Origin: Flavobacterium sp. I3-2 | Lineage (GTDB): Bacteria > Bacteroidota > Bacteroidia > Flavobacteriales > Flavobacteriaceae | Direction of reading: 5' to 3' | DNA length: 64,000 nt | NCBI RefSeq assembly: GCF_013389595.1 | Contig: NZ_CP058306.1 | Coordinates: 992,001 to 1,056,000, forward strand | Shown here: positions 46,201 to 53,845 of the stretch, one piece after another | Numbering within the stretch: the stretch's first letter is position 1 | How the letters are laid out: each line of letters opens with the position of its first letter | Position numbers and translations under genes: made by a program | Notes under the pieces: generated by a model | Database searches by the model: none | What the model saw: the letters and a program-made list of their open reading frames with translations, nothing else | What the model was told of the DNA's origin: nothing

Positions 46201-47722
46201 ATGTATAAGGCCCTGCCCATGTACTAAAATTACCATCACCACAAGAAGCACGAACATAATATTCATAAATCGTTGATGGTTGCAACGGAGTTCCATTTTG
46301 TAATTGATTAACTACTGGCGTTGAACTTGAAACTGTTGTTCCTGAGGTAACTGGTAAATTATCAGCTGTGTTTTGAACAAATATTTGCCAAGATGTAGCA
46401 TTGTTCCCTGTTCCATTTTGCCAACCTAATTGAGCGCTTGTTTGAGAAAAATTAGAAGCAGTTAAATTAATCGGTTCAGCACAACGAATTCTTTGAATAT
46501 TAAATGTGTATTGTACAGATTGAGGTTGTGGCTGAGCTCTTGTCGAAATTACAAAATAATACGTTGTACCCGCTGTTAAACTCAAATTGTTAATTTGTCG
46601 AATAGTTGCATTTGTATTAGCAACACCCGCAACACAAGTTACTCCAATGTTTGCACAACTATCATACACAAAAAGTCCTGAAAAAACATCTTGAGGAATT
46701 AACTCAGCTTCAATTTCCATATTTTCATTTGGAGTAAAAGCATATACCACATCATCTCCATTTAAATAACTACCAGTTATTCCGCATGAGTTTCCAGGAG
46801 CTCCATTATAATCATCTCCATAATTCGCAGTAGTATCTGAATGCGTATAAGGAAGTGAAGCTATATTTAAAGCCGAATGACAATCTGAACCTGGGACTTT
46901 GGGTGTGAATGGACTTGAAACTAACCAATCAGATGTATTCCCCGAACATACAGCTCGAACATAAGCTTTATAATTAAGACCAACAACTAAAGGTAATTCA
47001 ATTGAATTAGTTGTTGAAGTATGCGTAGGAACACCTGTTGGTGGATTATTTCCTACAACTAATTCTATTTCAAACGACGCAGCACCTCCTGGATTACTCC
47101 AAGAAACTACACCTGAATCTAAATCAACGTTACTAACCATTATATTAGTTACATCTAAACAACGATTAAAAAATTTAACATCATCAATAATCCAAGATTT
47201 ACCAACACCTACGTTTTCCATAACAAATGCTATGTAAACATTTTGATTCGCATAACCTGTTAAGTTCAATGTTTTTAAGTTGAAATTCGCATTTGGACTT
47301 ATAGGACTTGTAGCTCCAGAAAAACTTTCTGTAAAAGTTTGTAAATGCGTAAAGTTCGATGGAGCAGTGCCTGTCGTAGAAATCATAACTTTCAAAACAC
47401 TATTCCTATTTGGACCGACTGGAGTTGTTTTTCCAACAAAAACCAGTTGAGGATTGGTAACACCTGTTAAATTAACTTGAGGTGTTATCAACCAATCTTG
47501 AACAGGGTTCGCGGCAGTACCAGTTTCGTTAGCAACCATAGCAGCTACAGTTGTATTATTTCCCAAACTAGCAGGAGAATTCATCCAACTTTGACCTAAT
47601 CCTACTCCATTATTTGTAATGATCCAGGTTGAAGGAATTCCAGAATTGAAATTCTCTTGAAAAACTTGGGCATTGGCAAAAAATGAGATAGCTAAAAAAA
47701 ATAAAAGTAATATTCGTTTCAT
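43229..47722 (-). CDS. Giant cell-surface adhesin with choice-of-anchor L and type B T9SS sorting domain (1497 residues)
   Basis: It has signal peptide MKRILLLFFLAISFFANAQ, a choice-of-anchor J domain to about 190, Fn3, a PPC-like domain (about 280-410; GDDVVYAFTPNENMEIEAEL), Fn3, and a second MAM-like lobe ending WHVQSNGVSRIFIDDVVVEP. Then come Fn3, another PPC-like domain, a choice-of-anchor L domain (about 925-1170; FLFASEEYGGFQCQFSDIFI), Ig-like parts and a type B sorting domain at the end (PKGVSPNGDGLNDRF, LQIFNRYGEEVYSHG). A GTG two codons upstream opens the frame; the ATG at 47722 is preferred. The broken adhesin at 55.7-60.3 kb is a close paralogue with the same domain order. Confidence 0.9.
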   Translation of the reverse strand: MKRILLLFFLAISFFANAQVFQENFNSGIPSTWIITNNGVGLGQSWMNSPASLGNNTTVAAMVANETGTAANPVQDWLITPQVNLTGVTNPQLVFVGKTTPVGPNRNSVLKVMISTTGTAPSNFTHLQTFTESFSGATSPISPNANFNLKTLNLTGYANQNVYIAFVMENVGVGKSWIIDDVKFFNRCLDVTNIMVSNVDLDSGVVSWSNPGGAASFEIELVVGNNPPTGVPTHTSTTNSIELPLVVGLNYKAYVRAVCSGNTSDWLVSSPFTPKVPGSDCHSALNIASLPYTHSDTTANYGDDYNGAPGNSCGITGSYLNGDDVVYAFTPNENMEIEAELIPQDVFSGLFVYDSCANIGVTCVAGVANTNATIRQINNLSLTAGTTYYFVISTRAQPQPQSVQYTFNIQRIRCAEPINLTASNFSQTSAQLGWQNGTGNNATSWQIFVQNTADNLPVTSGTTVSSSTPVVNQLQNGTPLQPSTIYEYYVRASCGDGNFSTWAGPYTFNTLCAPLNLPFSEGFNSTSLSEICWNVINANNDTRLWDLNYTLTPFEGNQSASLNAIGSGTLPNDDFLVSPVFNFNGQYRLRYKYKLSSGTTPQNFAIKMSQNGGVSNSDFTTVLLADAGYSNTTYKEKIVYLPNFVGTGAISWHVQSNGVSRIFIDDVVVEPVPSCPEPYDVVNTSSTATNMVLDWQQFGTVASWDVVLVPAGIPFTGNTTGLTVFNTTTKPFTTPTLPSGTLYDVYVRSNCSGTNQSTWSIAGSGFTKAPNDECTTAVQVPVNPDTDCVVSVDGSLIGATNSNLGTVCSGTSNNDVWFQFTATQSVHILSLSNIVGNVTTLYTVLYSGQCGGGLNQMECNTFTNANSIVTYNNLMPGTTYYVKVYSLTVPAVTTYSVCVLSPLPPIRTSNTQYTVPQLVTDILINNPCAEVDNITWSTGSNTMGIGYFEKNNSSFTYDDGIILSSGNVLNAPGPKLAFAQAQGNSGGDASLNAFLQSQGLTGTSNNASVLEFDFKAITNQMSFNFLFASEEYGGFQCQFSDIFIFLLTDLATGVTTNIAVVPNTNIPISVYTVRDAQYNPPGAPTTCTSSNVQYFDRYFEGGDDAASLGAPINFHGQTVSMVAQSVVVPGNTYHIKLAIADYNDGSHDSAVFIEGGSFQFGTIDLGTDLTVEENNALCAAQSYELDSGVDLDQYTVQWLKDGDPIPGATNPVLVVTESGVYTIEATYIGSSCAVSDSILVEIYPIFIDDFAEPELLKVCHNGNKIIDLTVNEAVMLNGIPASDFSFQYYPSVSDLNDNTNVITNPQTFNADRAYQIYIKVKNLISGCEEVMSFPVEYITADEPMFIEDVIVCTSYQLPTLPEGQKYFTGPNGTGENLKENSYLAIGVHKIYILSQKDICFDETSFNVEVLNCSIPKGVSPNGDGLNDRFDLSFFNITKLQIFNRYGEEVYSHGPGYTNQWQGQNNSGKLLPSGTYFYTIITPFESLTGWVQLVQEQN

Positions 47723-47781
47723 ACACACTCAGTTTATTTATTATTTGATTAAAAAAATTATATTATATTTATGTATAACTC

Positions 47782-47789
47782 CAAATATA
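47782..47789 (-). promoter_or_regulatory. -7 promoter box of the 1497-residue adhesin
   Basis: TATATTTG, the same core as before the other intact adhesin, lies about 60 bases before the ATG. No -33 TTG is seen. Confidence 0.45.
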
Positions 47790-47861
47790 TAAAAACATTT
47801 CACTTCTTTTAAATAATAATTAACAATTTAATTAAAAAAATAAAATCTAAAATTTAAATTG

Positions 47862-47869
47862 TATTTTTG
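47862..47869 (+). promoter_or_regulatory. -7 promoter box of hflX
   Basis: TATTTTTG matches TAnnTTTG and lies 26 bases before the hflX ATG. The -33 element is not clear. Confidence 0.45.
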
Positions 47870-47895
47870 CATCATCAAGATCTATTCAAAACTAT

Positions 47896-49131
47896 ATGTT
47901 AGATAAAGAAATAATTAGTTACGAAAAAGCAGTTTTGGTTGGTATCATTACTCAAAACCAATCTGAAGATAAACTAAACGAATATTTAGACGAATTACAA
48001 TTCTTAACATTCACTGCAGGTGGTGAAGTTGTCAAACGTTTTAAGCAAAAAATGGACAAACCAAATCCAAAAACTTTTGTCGGAACCGGAAAACTTGAAG
48101 AAATTGAATTATTTGTTACAGAAAATAAAATAGACACCGTTATTTTTGACGATGAACTTACTCCTGCTCAACAAAAAAATCTATCAAAAATATTGGAAGC
48201 AAAGGTTTTAGACCGAACCAATTTAATTTTGGACATTTTTGCTCAACGCGCAGAAACTTCATATGCAAGAACTCAAGTTGAATTAGCTCAATTTCAATAT
48301 TTACTTCCTAGATTAACCGGTATGTGGACTCACCTTGAACGTCAACGAGGTGGAATTGGTATGCGTGGACCTGGAGAAACAGAAATTGAAACCGACCGTC
48401 GTATTGTTCGTGATCGCATCGCTTTACTTAAAGAAAAATTAAGAACCATTGACAAGCAAATGGCTATTCAACGTGGAAATCGAGGTGCTTTAGTTCGTGT
48501 TGCTTTGGTTGGTTATACCAATGTTGGAAAATCGACTTTGATGAATGCTGTCGGAAAAAGTGAAGTTTTTGTTGAAGATAAACTATTCGCAACATTAGAC
48601 ACTACGGTTAGAAAAGTGGTCATTAAAAACCTTCCTTTTTTGTTAACCGACACTGTAGGATTTATTAGAAAGCTTCCAACACAATTGGTTGAATCGTTTA
48701 AAAGTACTCTGGATGAAGTTCGAGAAGCCGATTTATTACTTCACGTGGTTGATATATCACATCCTGAATTTGAAGACCATATCGAATCGGTAAATCAAAT
48801 TTTAAAAGAAATCAAAAGTGATGATAAGCCTACGATTATGATTTTTAATAAAATCGACAAATACAAAGCCGAACATTTTGATGAAGAAGATTTAATGATT
48901 GAACGTTCAACAAAACATTATTCTATTGAAGAATGGAAAAATACATGGATGAATAAAGTTGGTGAAAATAATGCCATTTTTATTTCAGCAACAGAGAAAG
49001 AAAACTTCGAAGAATTTAGACATAAAGTTTACGATGCGGTCAGAGAAATTCATTTAACACGTTTCCCTTACAATAACTTTTTGTATCCAGAATATCAAGA
49101 TGCTTTTGACAAAGAAGATGAAGTTGAATAA
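47896..49131 (+). CDS. hflX: Ribosome-associated GTPase HflX
   Basis: HflX binds the large ribosomal subunit and splits stalled ribosomes under stress. The 411-residue protein has the N-terminal HflX domain with NPKTFVGTGKLEEI near 53-66, the linker QRGGIGMRGPGETEIETDRR near 152-171, and the GTPase motifs GYTNVGKST (about 205-213), DTVGFI (about 251) and NKID (about 317). The length is typical. There is no terminator between it and the asparagine leader, so read-through into asnA would still pass the attenuator. Confidence 0.95.
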   Translation: MLDKEIISYEKAVLVGIITQNQSEDKLNEYLDELQFLTFTAGGEVVKRFKQKMDKPNPKTFVGTGKLEEIELFVTENKIDTVIFDDELTPAQQKNLSKILEAKVLDRTNLILDIFAQRAETSYARTQVELAQFQYLLPRLTGMWTHLERQRGGIGMRGPGETEIETDRRIVRDRIALLKEKLRTIDKQMAIQRGNRGALVRVALVGYTNVGKSTLMNAVGKSEVFVEDKLFATLDTTVRKVVIKNLPFLLTDTVGFIRKLPTQLVESFKSTLDEVREADLLLHVVDISHPEFEDHIESVNQILKEIKSDDKPTIMIFNKIDKYKAEHFDEEDLMIERSTKHYSIEEWKNTWMNKVGENNAIFISATEKENFEEFRHKVYDAVREIHLTRFPYNNFLYPEYQDAFDKEDEVE

Positions 49132-49156
49132 ATTTAACAAAAATTAAAGTTTACTC

Positions 49157-49173
49157 TAAGTATTAAATACTTA
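49157..49173. promoter_or_regulatory. Palindrome upstream of the asparagine leader
   Basis: A perfect 8-bp inverted repeat around a single base (TAAGTATT-A-AATACTTA). It touches a -7-like TAATTTTA (49172-49179), about 30 bases before the leader-peptide ATG. It could be an operator over the asnA promoter; in such AT-rich DNA chance is possible. Confidence 0.3.
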
Positions 49174-49205
49174 ATTTTATCAGATTAAAATTCAAAAAAA
49201 ATCAA

Positions 49206-49283
49206 ATGATTTTAACAATTAACAATAATTTCAATTTCAATAATTCGAATAATCCTATTCGGAAGGGAAGTTATTGCTTATAA
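49206..49283 (+). CDS. Asparagine leader peptide (25 codons) of asnA
   Basis: A short frame from ATG 49206 encodes 25 residues, eight of them asparagine, beginning MILTINNNFNFNNSNNPIRK and ending before the TAA at 49281-49283. It sits 79 bp upstream of asnA, the asparagine synthetase, with a strong intrinsic terminator between (49315-49343). An amino-acid-rich leader in front of the gene making that amino acid, followed by a terminator, is the classic layout of ribosome-mediated transcription attenuation. The last two Asn codons (49248-49253) lie in the first arm of the putative pause hairpin. The role is inferred, but codon content, position and RNA pairings agree. Confidence 0.85.
   Translation: MILTINNNFNFNNSNNPIRKGSYCL
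49244..49272 (+). promoter_or_regulatory. Attenuator segments 1 and 2 in the asnA leader RNA
   Basis: Segment 1 (49244-49251, TTCGAATA) can pair with segment 2 (49256-49263, TATTCGGA) around an ATCC loop, forming 8 bp with one G-U pair. Bases 49264-49272 (AGGGAAGTT), continuing segment 2, can instead pair with 49318-49326 in the first arm of the terminator (9 bp including three G-U pairs). Stalling on the Asn codons would open segment 1 and favour the second pairing, preventing termination. Confidence 0.6.
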
Positions 49284-49314
49284 TTAAAATTATATTTTAA
49301 ACATATTATCAAGT

Positions 49315-49343
49315 AAAGGCTTCTCTGTTGAGAAGCCTTTTTT
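49315..49343 (+). terminator. Attenuator terminator before asnA
   Basis: AAAGGCTTCTC (49315-49325) and GAGAAGCCTTT (49330-49340) form a perfect 11-bp stem with a TGTT loop, followed by more T. It ends only 19 bases before the asnA ATG, so it acts as a barrier to asnA transcription rather than only as the end of hflX. Confidence 0.9.
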
Positions 49344-49362
49344 ATTATAAAAAATTTCAATC

Positions 49363-50364
49363 ATGTGTAGAATTCAATTAGAAAACGAACAAAAAATCGC
49401 ATTCGTAAAAAAAACATTTTCGCATTTACTTTGCGAAAAATTAAACTTGATTCCCATTTCTTCGCCATTAATGGTATTAGATGGTTTGGGAATCAATGAC
49501 GATTTAAATGGTATTGAGCGTCCAGTTCGATTTCCGATTAAATCAATGAACGACAAACAAGCCGTAATTGTGCATTCATTAGCAAAATGGAAACGCATTC
49601 GGCTAAAAGAATACGAAATAAAACAAGAAGAAGGAATTTTAACTAACATGAGTGCTTTACGTCCTGATGAAGATTATTCTCCAATTCATTCCATTTTTGT
49701 TGACCAATGGGATTGGGAAATCCGCATGAATAAAACAAACAGAACAATAAGTTATTTAAAAGAAAATGTTCTGAAAATTTATGAAAGTATTTTAGAAACT
49801 GAAAAAATCATTTCTGAAAAATACACTGAGATTAAACCTATTTTACCTCAGCAAATAACATTTATTCATACCGAAGAATTATTACAATTATTTCCAAATC
49901 AAACCGCAAAAGAACGCGAGCATTTAATCACAGAAAAACATGGAGCAGTTTTCTTAATTGGAATTGGCGCGAAATTAAGTTCAGGTCAATTACATGATGG
50001 TCGAGCAGCTGATTATGATGATTGGAGCACAGAAACAGAATTAGGCAAAGGTTTAAATGGAGATTTATTAGTTTGGAATCCTGTATTAAAACAAAGTTTT
50101 GAACTTTCGTCTATGGGAATTCGCGTTGATAAAATGGCATTACATCGTCAATTAATCGAAAGAGAACAAGAAGATAAACTTTCACTTAGCTATCATCAAA
50201 TGATTATGAATGACGAAATTCCGTTGAGCGTTGGTGGCGGAATTGGGCAATCTCGTTTGTGTATGTTTCTTTTAAGGAAACAGCACATCGGTGAAGTTCA
50301 AGTAAGTTTATGGGATGATAAAATCGTTAAAGAACAACTTGATAAGAAAATCATCATGTTGTAA
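49363..50364 (+). CDS. asnA: Aspartate--ammonia ligase (asparagine synthetase A)
   Basis: It makes asparagine from aspartate, ammonia and ATP. The 333-residue protein matches AsnA, a class II aminoacyl-tRNA-synthetase-like enzyme: LIPISSPLMVLDGLGINDDL near 28-47, RPVRFPIK, ALRPDEDYSPIHSIFVDQWD near 98-117, and the C-terminal motif PLSVGGGIGQSRLCMFLL near 287-304. It is controlled, by inference, by the asparagine leader and terminator just upstream. It appears to be the only structural gene of this unit. Confidence 0.95.
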   Translation: MCRIQLENEQKIAFVKKTFSHLLCEKLNLIPISSPLMVLDGLGINDDLNGIERPVRFPIKSMNDKQAVIVHSLAKWKRIRLKEYEIKQEEGILTNMSALRPDEDYSPIHSIFVDQWDWEIRMNKTNRTISYLKENVLKIYESILETEKIISEKYTEIKPILPQQITFIHTEELLQLFPNQTAKEREHLITEKHGAVFLIGIGAKLSSGQLHDGRAADYDDWSTETELGKGLNGDLLVWNPVLKQSFELSSMGIRVDKMALHRQLIEREQEDKLSLSYHQMIMNDEIPLSVGGGIGQSRLCMFLLRKQHIGEVQVSLWDDKIVKEQLDKKIIML

Positions 50365-50583
50365 ACTAAAAAATTGAAATACATAATTGTTTAATATTAA
50401 AAACTTTAAACTTTTCTCAAAAACTTTATTATATATTATAAAGTAAAATCAATTTTCGCAACAAACTTGCAAATATTAAAAAAAATAATCATTAATAATA
50501 CTTTATGAAAAAAAACACATAATATCTATAAAAATTTAGATTTTTTTTATATAAATTGCATAAAATTTACAAAATTTCATATT

Positions 50584-51249
50584 ATGAAAAAATATGCATT
50601 TTCACTTTTTTTAATTGGTATAAATTCAATTTATGCTCAAGTAGGTATCAACATCACAAATCCGAGAGTCACACTAGATATAGCTACAAAATCTACTGAC
50701 TCTAATTCACCTGAAGGATTAATAGCACCTAATTTAACAAGAGCAGAAATTATATCAAAAAACAACGCGTATGGATTAAATCAAAAAGGAGCATTTGTGT
50801 ATATAAAAGAAATTAATGACACTGACGTACTTGATACAAAAACGGCAAAAATTATTAGCACTGGATATTATTATTTTGATGGGGCAATATGGAGAAGATT
50901 AAGTTATAACACCGAACAAATATATCTACCATCATTTAATTTACCATTACCTGATGTATCTGAAACAATTCGCACATATGATCTTTACAATAAAGTATAT
51001 AAAAAACAATTTGTAAAACCTTTAGCAACAGCTCCTGCTTCTGAACAAACATTTATTAGTAGTAATCCCACTCTTACACAGGTTCCAGATTTTTATAGAG
51101 CTGATCAATTAGATTATGTTGTGACATATTATGATACAACAGTACTTAAAGAAGTTACTATTTCTGCGACTGGTGTATTAAGCTATAAGGTTCTTAATAC
51201 GAATCCAACAAGCAGTTCATTCATCAATATCGTTTTGGTTGTAAAATAA
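50584..51249 (+). CDS. Secreted protein of unknown function (paralogue 1)
   Basis: A 221-residue protein with signal peptide MKKYAFSLFLIGINSIYAQ, then VGINITNPRVTLDI, a start common to many Flavobacteriaceae surface proteins of unknown function. The C-terminal half is beta-rich and ends in SSFINIVLVVK. It is paralogous to the gene at 52934-53584 (shared patterns: LTRAEIISKN / LSRSELTSKD, YDLYNKVYKKQ / YDIYNDVYKKQ, LDYVVTYYDT / LDYVITYFDT, SFINIVLV). The upstream 219 bp are very AT-rich and hold no clear signal. It forms a three-gene unit with the next two genes. Confidence 0.68.
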   Translation: MKKYAFSLFLIGINSIYAQVGINITNPRVTLDIATKSTDSNSPEGLIAPNLTRAEIISKNNAYGLNQKGAFVYIKEINDTDVLDTKTAKIISTGYYYFDGAIWRRLSYNTEQIYLPSFNLPLPDVSETIRTYDLYNKVYKKQFVKPLATAPASEQTFISSNPTLTQVPDFYRADQLDYVVTYYDTTVLKEVTISATGVLSYKVLNTNPTSSSFINIVLVVK

Positions 51250-51255
51250 ACATAT

Positions 51256-52923
51256 ATGTTAAAAAGATTATCCATTTTATTAGTATTAACATCGCTTAGT
51301 GCTAAAGCTCAAATACAAAACTACAACTGGAATTTTGGAAACAATCAAGGTTTTAGTTGGAAGAATTCAGAACGAAAAACTCTAACAGGAATGTATGGAA
51401 TTCCAAACGAAACTCTTTACGATTTACCCGTTTATCAAGTTGGTTCCGTAATAAAAACTTTAGAAGGATGTTTTACAATTTCTGATTATAATGGCGATCT
51501 AGTTATGTATTCAGATGGAAAAACCTTGTGGGATAAAAACAACATACAACTTACTAATGGAAGTGGATTATCTGGAGATGCTTCATCTGCCCAATCTGGA
51601 ACCATTGTACCTTATCCACATAGTTATGATAAATTCCTTGTCTTATCACTCGGAAAAGAAAGTCAAAATAATTTAGCTTTTAGTGTTGTGGAAAAAAACG
51701 CAACGGATCCTTTAATTTATGAAGTAAAAAGCACAGCTAAAAATATTTATCTAACAGGTCACAGTGGTTTGTTAGGAGAAACAGTAACTGCAGGACGACA
51801 TAGTAACAAAAATGACATTTGGGTATTGGCTGTTGGTAGAGGGAACGGAACAACTCCGACTAATACAACAGGGCATCCTTATTTAAATGTTTGGAAACTT
51901 TCAGATGATTCACCAACCAACAACTCAATCAACTGGACATTCACCACTGCTTTAGATTTAGGAAACCAAGGTGTAATAGGAAATGCACAACCCAATGGAT
52001 ACATTAGATTCACTAATGATAGTAAACATTTTGTTTGGGCGAATTTTGGATTTGGAGGAAATATTGCTAATGGTGGGGTTCCATTTATTTGTTATGGTGA
52101 TTTTAATAATACAACTGGAGCAATTAGTAATGTAAGAATAAAAAGAGGAATTCAAGAAGACTCTTCAAATGGCTACGGCGTAGAGTTTACAAATGACAAT
52201 AAATATTTATACATAACATTTTCTCCACCTGATATACCAGGAAATCAATCAAGTGCACTTTTAGTTTTTAATTTTAATGACTTATTAGCAGCAAATACGG
52301 CAACAGAAATAGCAAATATTACACCAATAAAAAAAATCGTTACTCCGCCATCTGATGTAATTTCTTCAGGGAATGCATTCTTTGGAGCCATACAAACAGG
52401 TCCAGATGGGAGAATGTACATAGCAAGTCCTGCAAAAAAAGAGGTATTTGTTATAGACAATCCTAAAGATCCCGTTAATTTACGGATGTATAAGCTGCCA
52501 AACCCTATTAATGGTTCAGGAGGAACAGGATCTTATGACAGATATGGATCATATTGGGGTTTACCTAATTTTGCAGTTCCCTGGTATAATACAGCTATTG
52601 AGATACCACAAGTACCAAATTCTATTTGTGTTGACAAAGAAATGCCTTTTAACTTGTACATAATAGACGGCCATGGCTTTGACAAAGTCGTAAAAATGGA
52701 AGTAGATTACGGAGACGGATCTCAAACTAAAGAATATACAGGATCTGCAATAGCACCAGGCTTAAAAAACGAATCACACACTTACAAAACAATTGGTGAA
52801 TTTAAAATAAAAATTAATTCTTATGACATCAATAACGAAATAGTAAACACTACTGTTAAAACGATCTACATTAATTCATGCGTTTTGAAAGCTAATCCGT
52901 ATTTAAGAGGTGAAATTGAATAA
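51256..52923 (+). CDS. Secreted beta-propeller-like protein with PKD-like domain
   Basis: A 555-residue protein with signal peptide MLKRLSILLVLTSLSAKAQ. Residues 20-450 contain the repeated pattern of flavobacterial propeller proteins (WNFGNNQGFSW, ISDYNGDLVMYSDGKTLWDK, AIQTGPDGRMYIASPAKKEV). A PKD-like domain follows (about 455-540; MEVDYGDGSQTKEYTGSA, then a HTYK motif). No type A or type B sorting tail is recognised; the C-terminus is LKANPYLRGEIE. It lies between two paralogous small secreted proteins with gaps of 6 and 10 bp, so the three probably work together at the cell surface. Confidence 0.7.
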   Translation: MLKRLSILLVLTSLSAKAQIQNYNWNFGNNQGFSWKNSERKTLTGMYGIPNETLYDLPVYQVGSVIKTLEGCFTISDYNGDLVMYSDGKTLWDKNNIQLTNGSGLSGDASSAQSGTIVPYPHSYDKFLVLSLGKESQNNLAFSVVEKNATDPLIYEVKSTAKNIYLTGHSGLLGETVTAGRHSNKNDIWVLAVGRGNGTTPTNTTGHPYLNVWKLSDDSPTNNSINWTFTTALDLGNQGVIGNAQPNGYIRFTNDSKHFVWANFGFGGNIANGGVPFICYGDFNNTTGAISNVRIKRGIQEDSSNGYGVEFTNDNKYLYITFSPPDIPGNQSSALLVFNFNDLLAANTATEIANITPIKKIVTPPSDVISSGNAFFGAIQTGPDGRMYIASPAKKEVFVIDNPKDPVNLRMYKLPNPINGSGGTGSYDRYGSYWGLPNFAVPWYNTAIEIPQVPNSICVDKEMPFNLYIIDGHGFDKVVKMEVDYGDGSQTKEYTGSAIAPGLKNESHTYKTIGEFKIKINSYDINNEIVNTTVKTIYINSCVLKANPYLRGEIE

Positions 52924-52933
52924 AACTTTTCTT

Positions 52934-53584
52934 ATGTTAAAAAAAATTATCTTATTTGCGTTTTTTACGTGTGGTAAAATTTGCAATGCCCAAGTTGGAT
53001 TTAATACAACAGATTCAAAAGCTACTGTTCAAATTAAAGAATTAAATTCGTCAATTTTCGCAGATGGAATAATTGCACCCCACCTTTCGAGATCTGAATT
53101 AACTTCAAAAGATGATGTTTATACACCGAATCATAAATCAACTTTAGTTTATATAACAAGTATAGACGGAACAGTTAGTTCAAAAACAGAACACGTCAAT
53201 CGAATCGGATATTATGTATTTAATGGAAATCAATGGAAAGCGGCAGAAGAACGAATTAAATTTTTCATGTTACCTGCATTTACCCTTAAGCTTGATCCAA
53301 ATGCATCTACAACAACTGGTTTAACCTTTGATATTTATAACGATGTTTACAAAAAACAATTAACAAAGCAAGGTGGTGGCGTTTTTTCATCTAATAACAT
53401 AAACTTAGAATCAACTCTTAATGAAATTTATGACGCTGACGAATTAGATTATGTAATCACCTATTTTGATACTGAAGTTCTAGAAAATATTACAATCTCT
53501 ACAAATGGAGTTATGACTTATGATGTCAAAAACTTCGACTTAAGCTTAAATTCATTTATTAATATTGTATTAGTCATAAAATAA
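52934..53584 (+). CDS. Secreted protein of unknown function (paralogue 2)
   Basis: A 216-residue protein with signal peptide MLKKIILFAFFTCGKICNAQ followed by VGFNTTDSKATVQI. It has the same architecture as the gene at 50584-51249. The frame extends upstream to a GTG at 52910 inside the previous gene, but the ATG at 52934 gives a proper signal peptide and a 10-bp gap. A perfect palindromic terminator follows. Confidence 0.68.
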   Translation: MLKKIILFAFFTCGKICNAQVGFNTTDSKATVQIKELNSSIFADGIIAPHLSRSELTSKDDVYTPNHKSTLVYITSIDGTVSSKTEHVNRIGYYVFNGNQWKAAEERIKFFMLPAFTLKLDPNASTTTGLTFDIYNDVYKKQLTKQGGGVFSSNNINLESTLNEIYDADELDYVITYFDTEVLENITISTNGVMTYDVKNFDLSLNSFINIVLVIK

Positions 53585-53619
53585 CACAAAAACTCTTAGA
53601 AAAAACAGAAATCGCTTCA

Positions 53620-53649
53620 AAAAAACTTCTTTGATCAAAGAAGTTTTTT
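53620..53649 (+). terminator. Terminator after the three secreted-protein genes
   Basis: A perfect 30-base palindrome (half-site AAAAAACTTCTTTGA) with T6 at its end. The remaining intergenic bases up to 53845 are AT-rich with nothing else identified. Confidence 0.85.
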
Positions 53650-53845
53650 ATACATATAAGTTTCTTTGATAAAAATTATGATCTAAAAAACTTATTGAAT
53701 CTTTAACAAATAAATCCCACAAGACATATTCATCAAAAAAACATTTTCTAAAAACATTTTACAATAAAAAACAATGTAAACATAAAAAATAACAATAAAA
53801 ATGTATATTAGACAACTATCAAACTATAAACATTAAAACTTAATT

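Noticed and set aside
49244..49263. The 1:2 hairpin in the asnA leader as a terminator of hflX
   Set aside because: It is not followed by a T-run, its stem has only 8 bp, and it lies inside the leader-peptide frame; a pause or anti-antiterminator role fits better.
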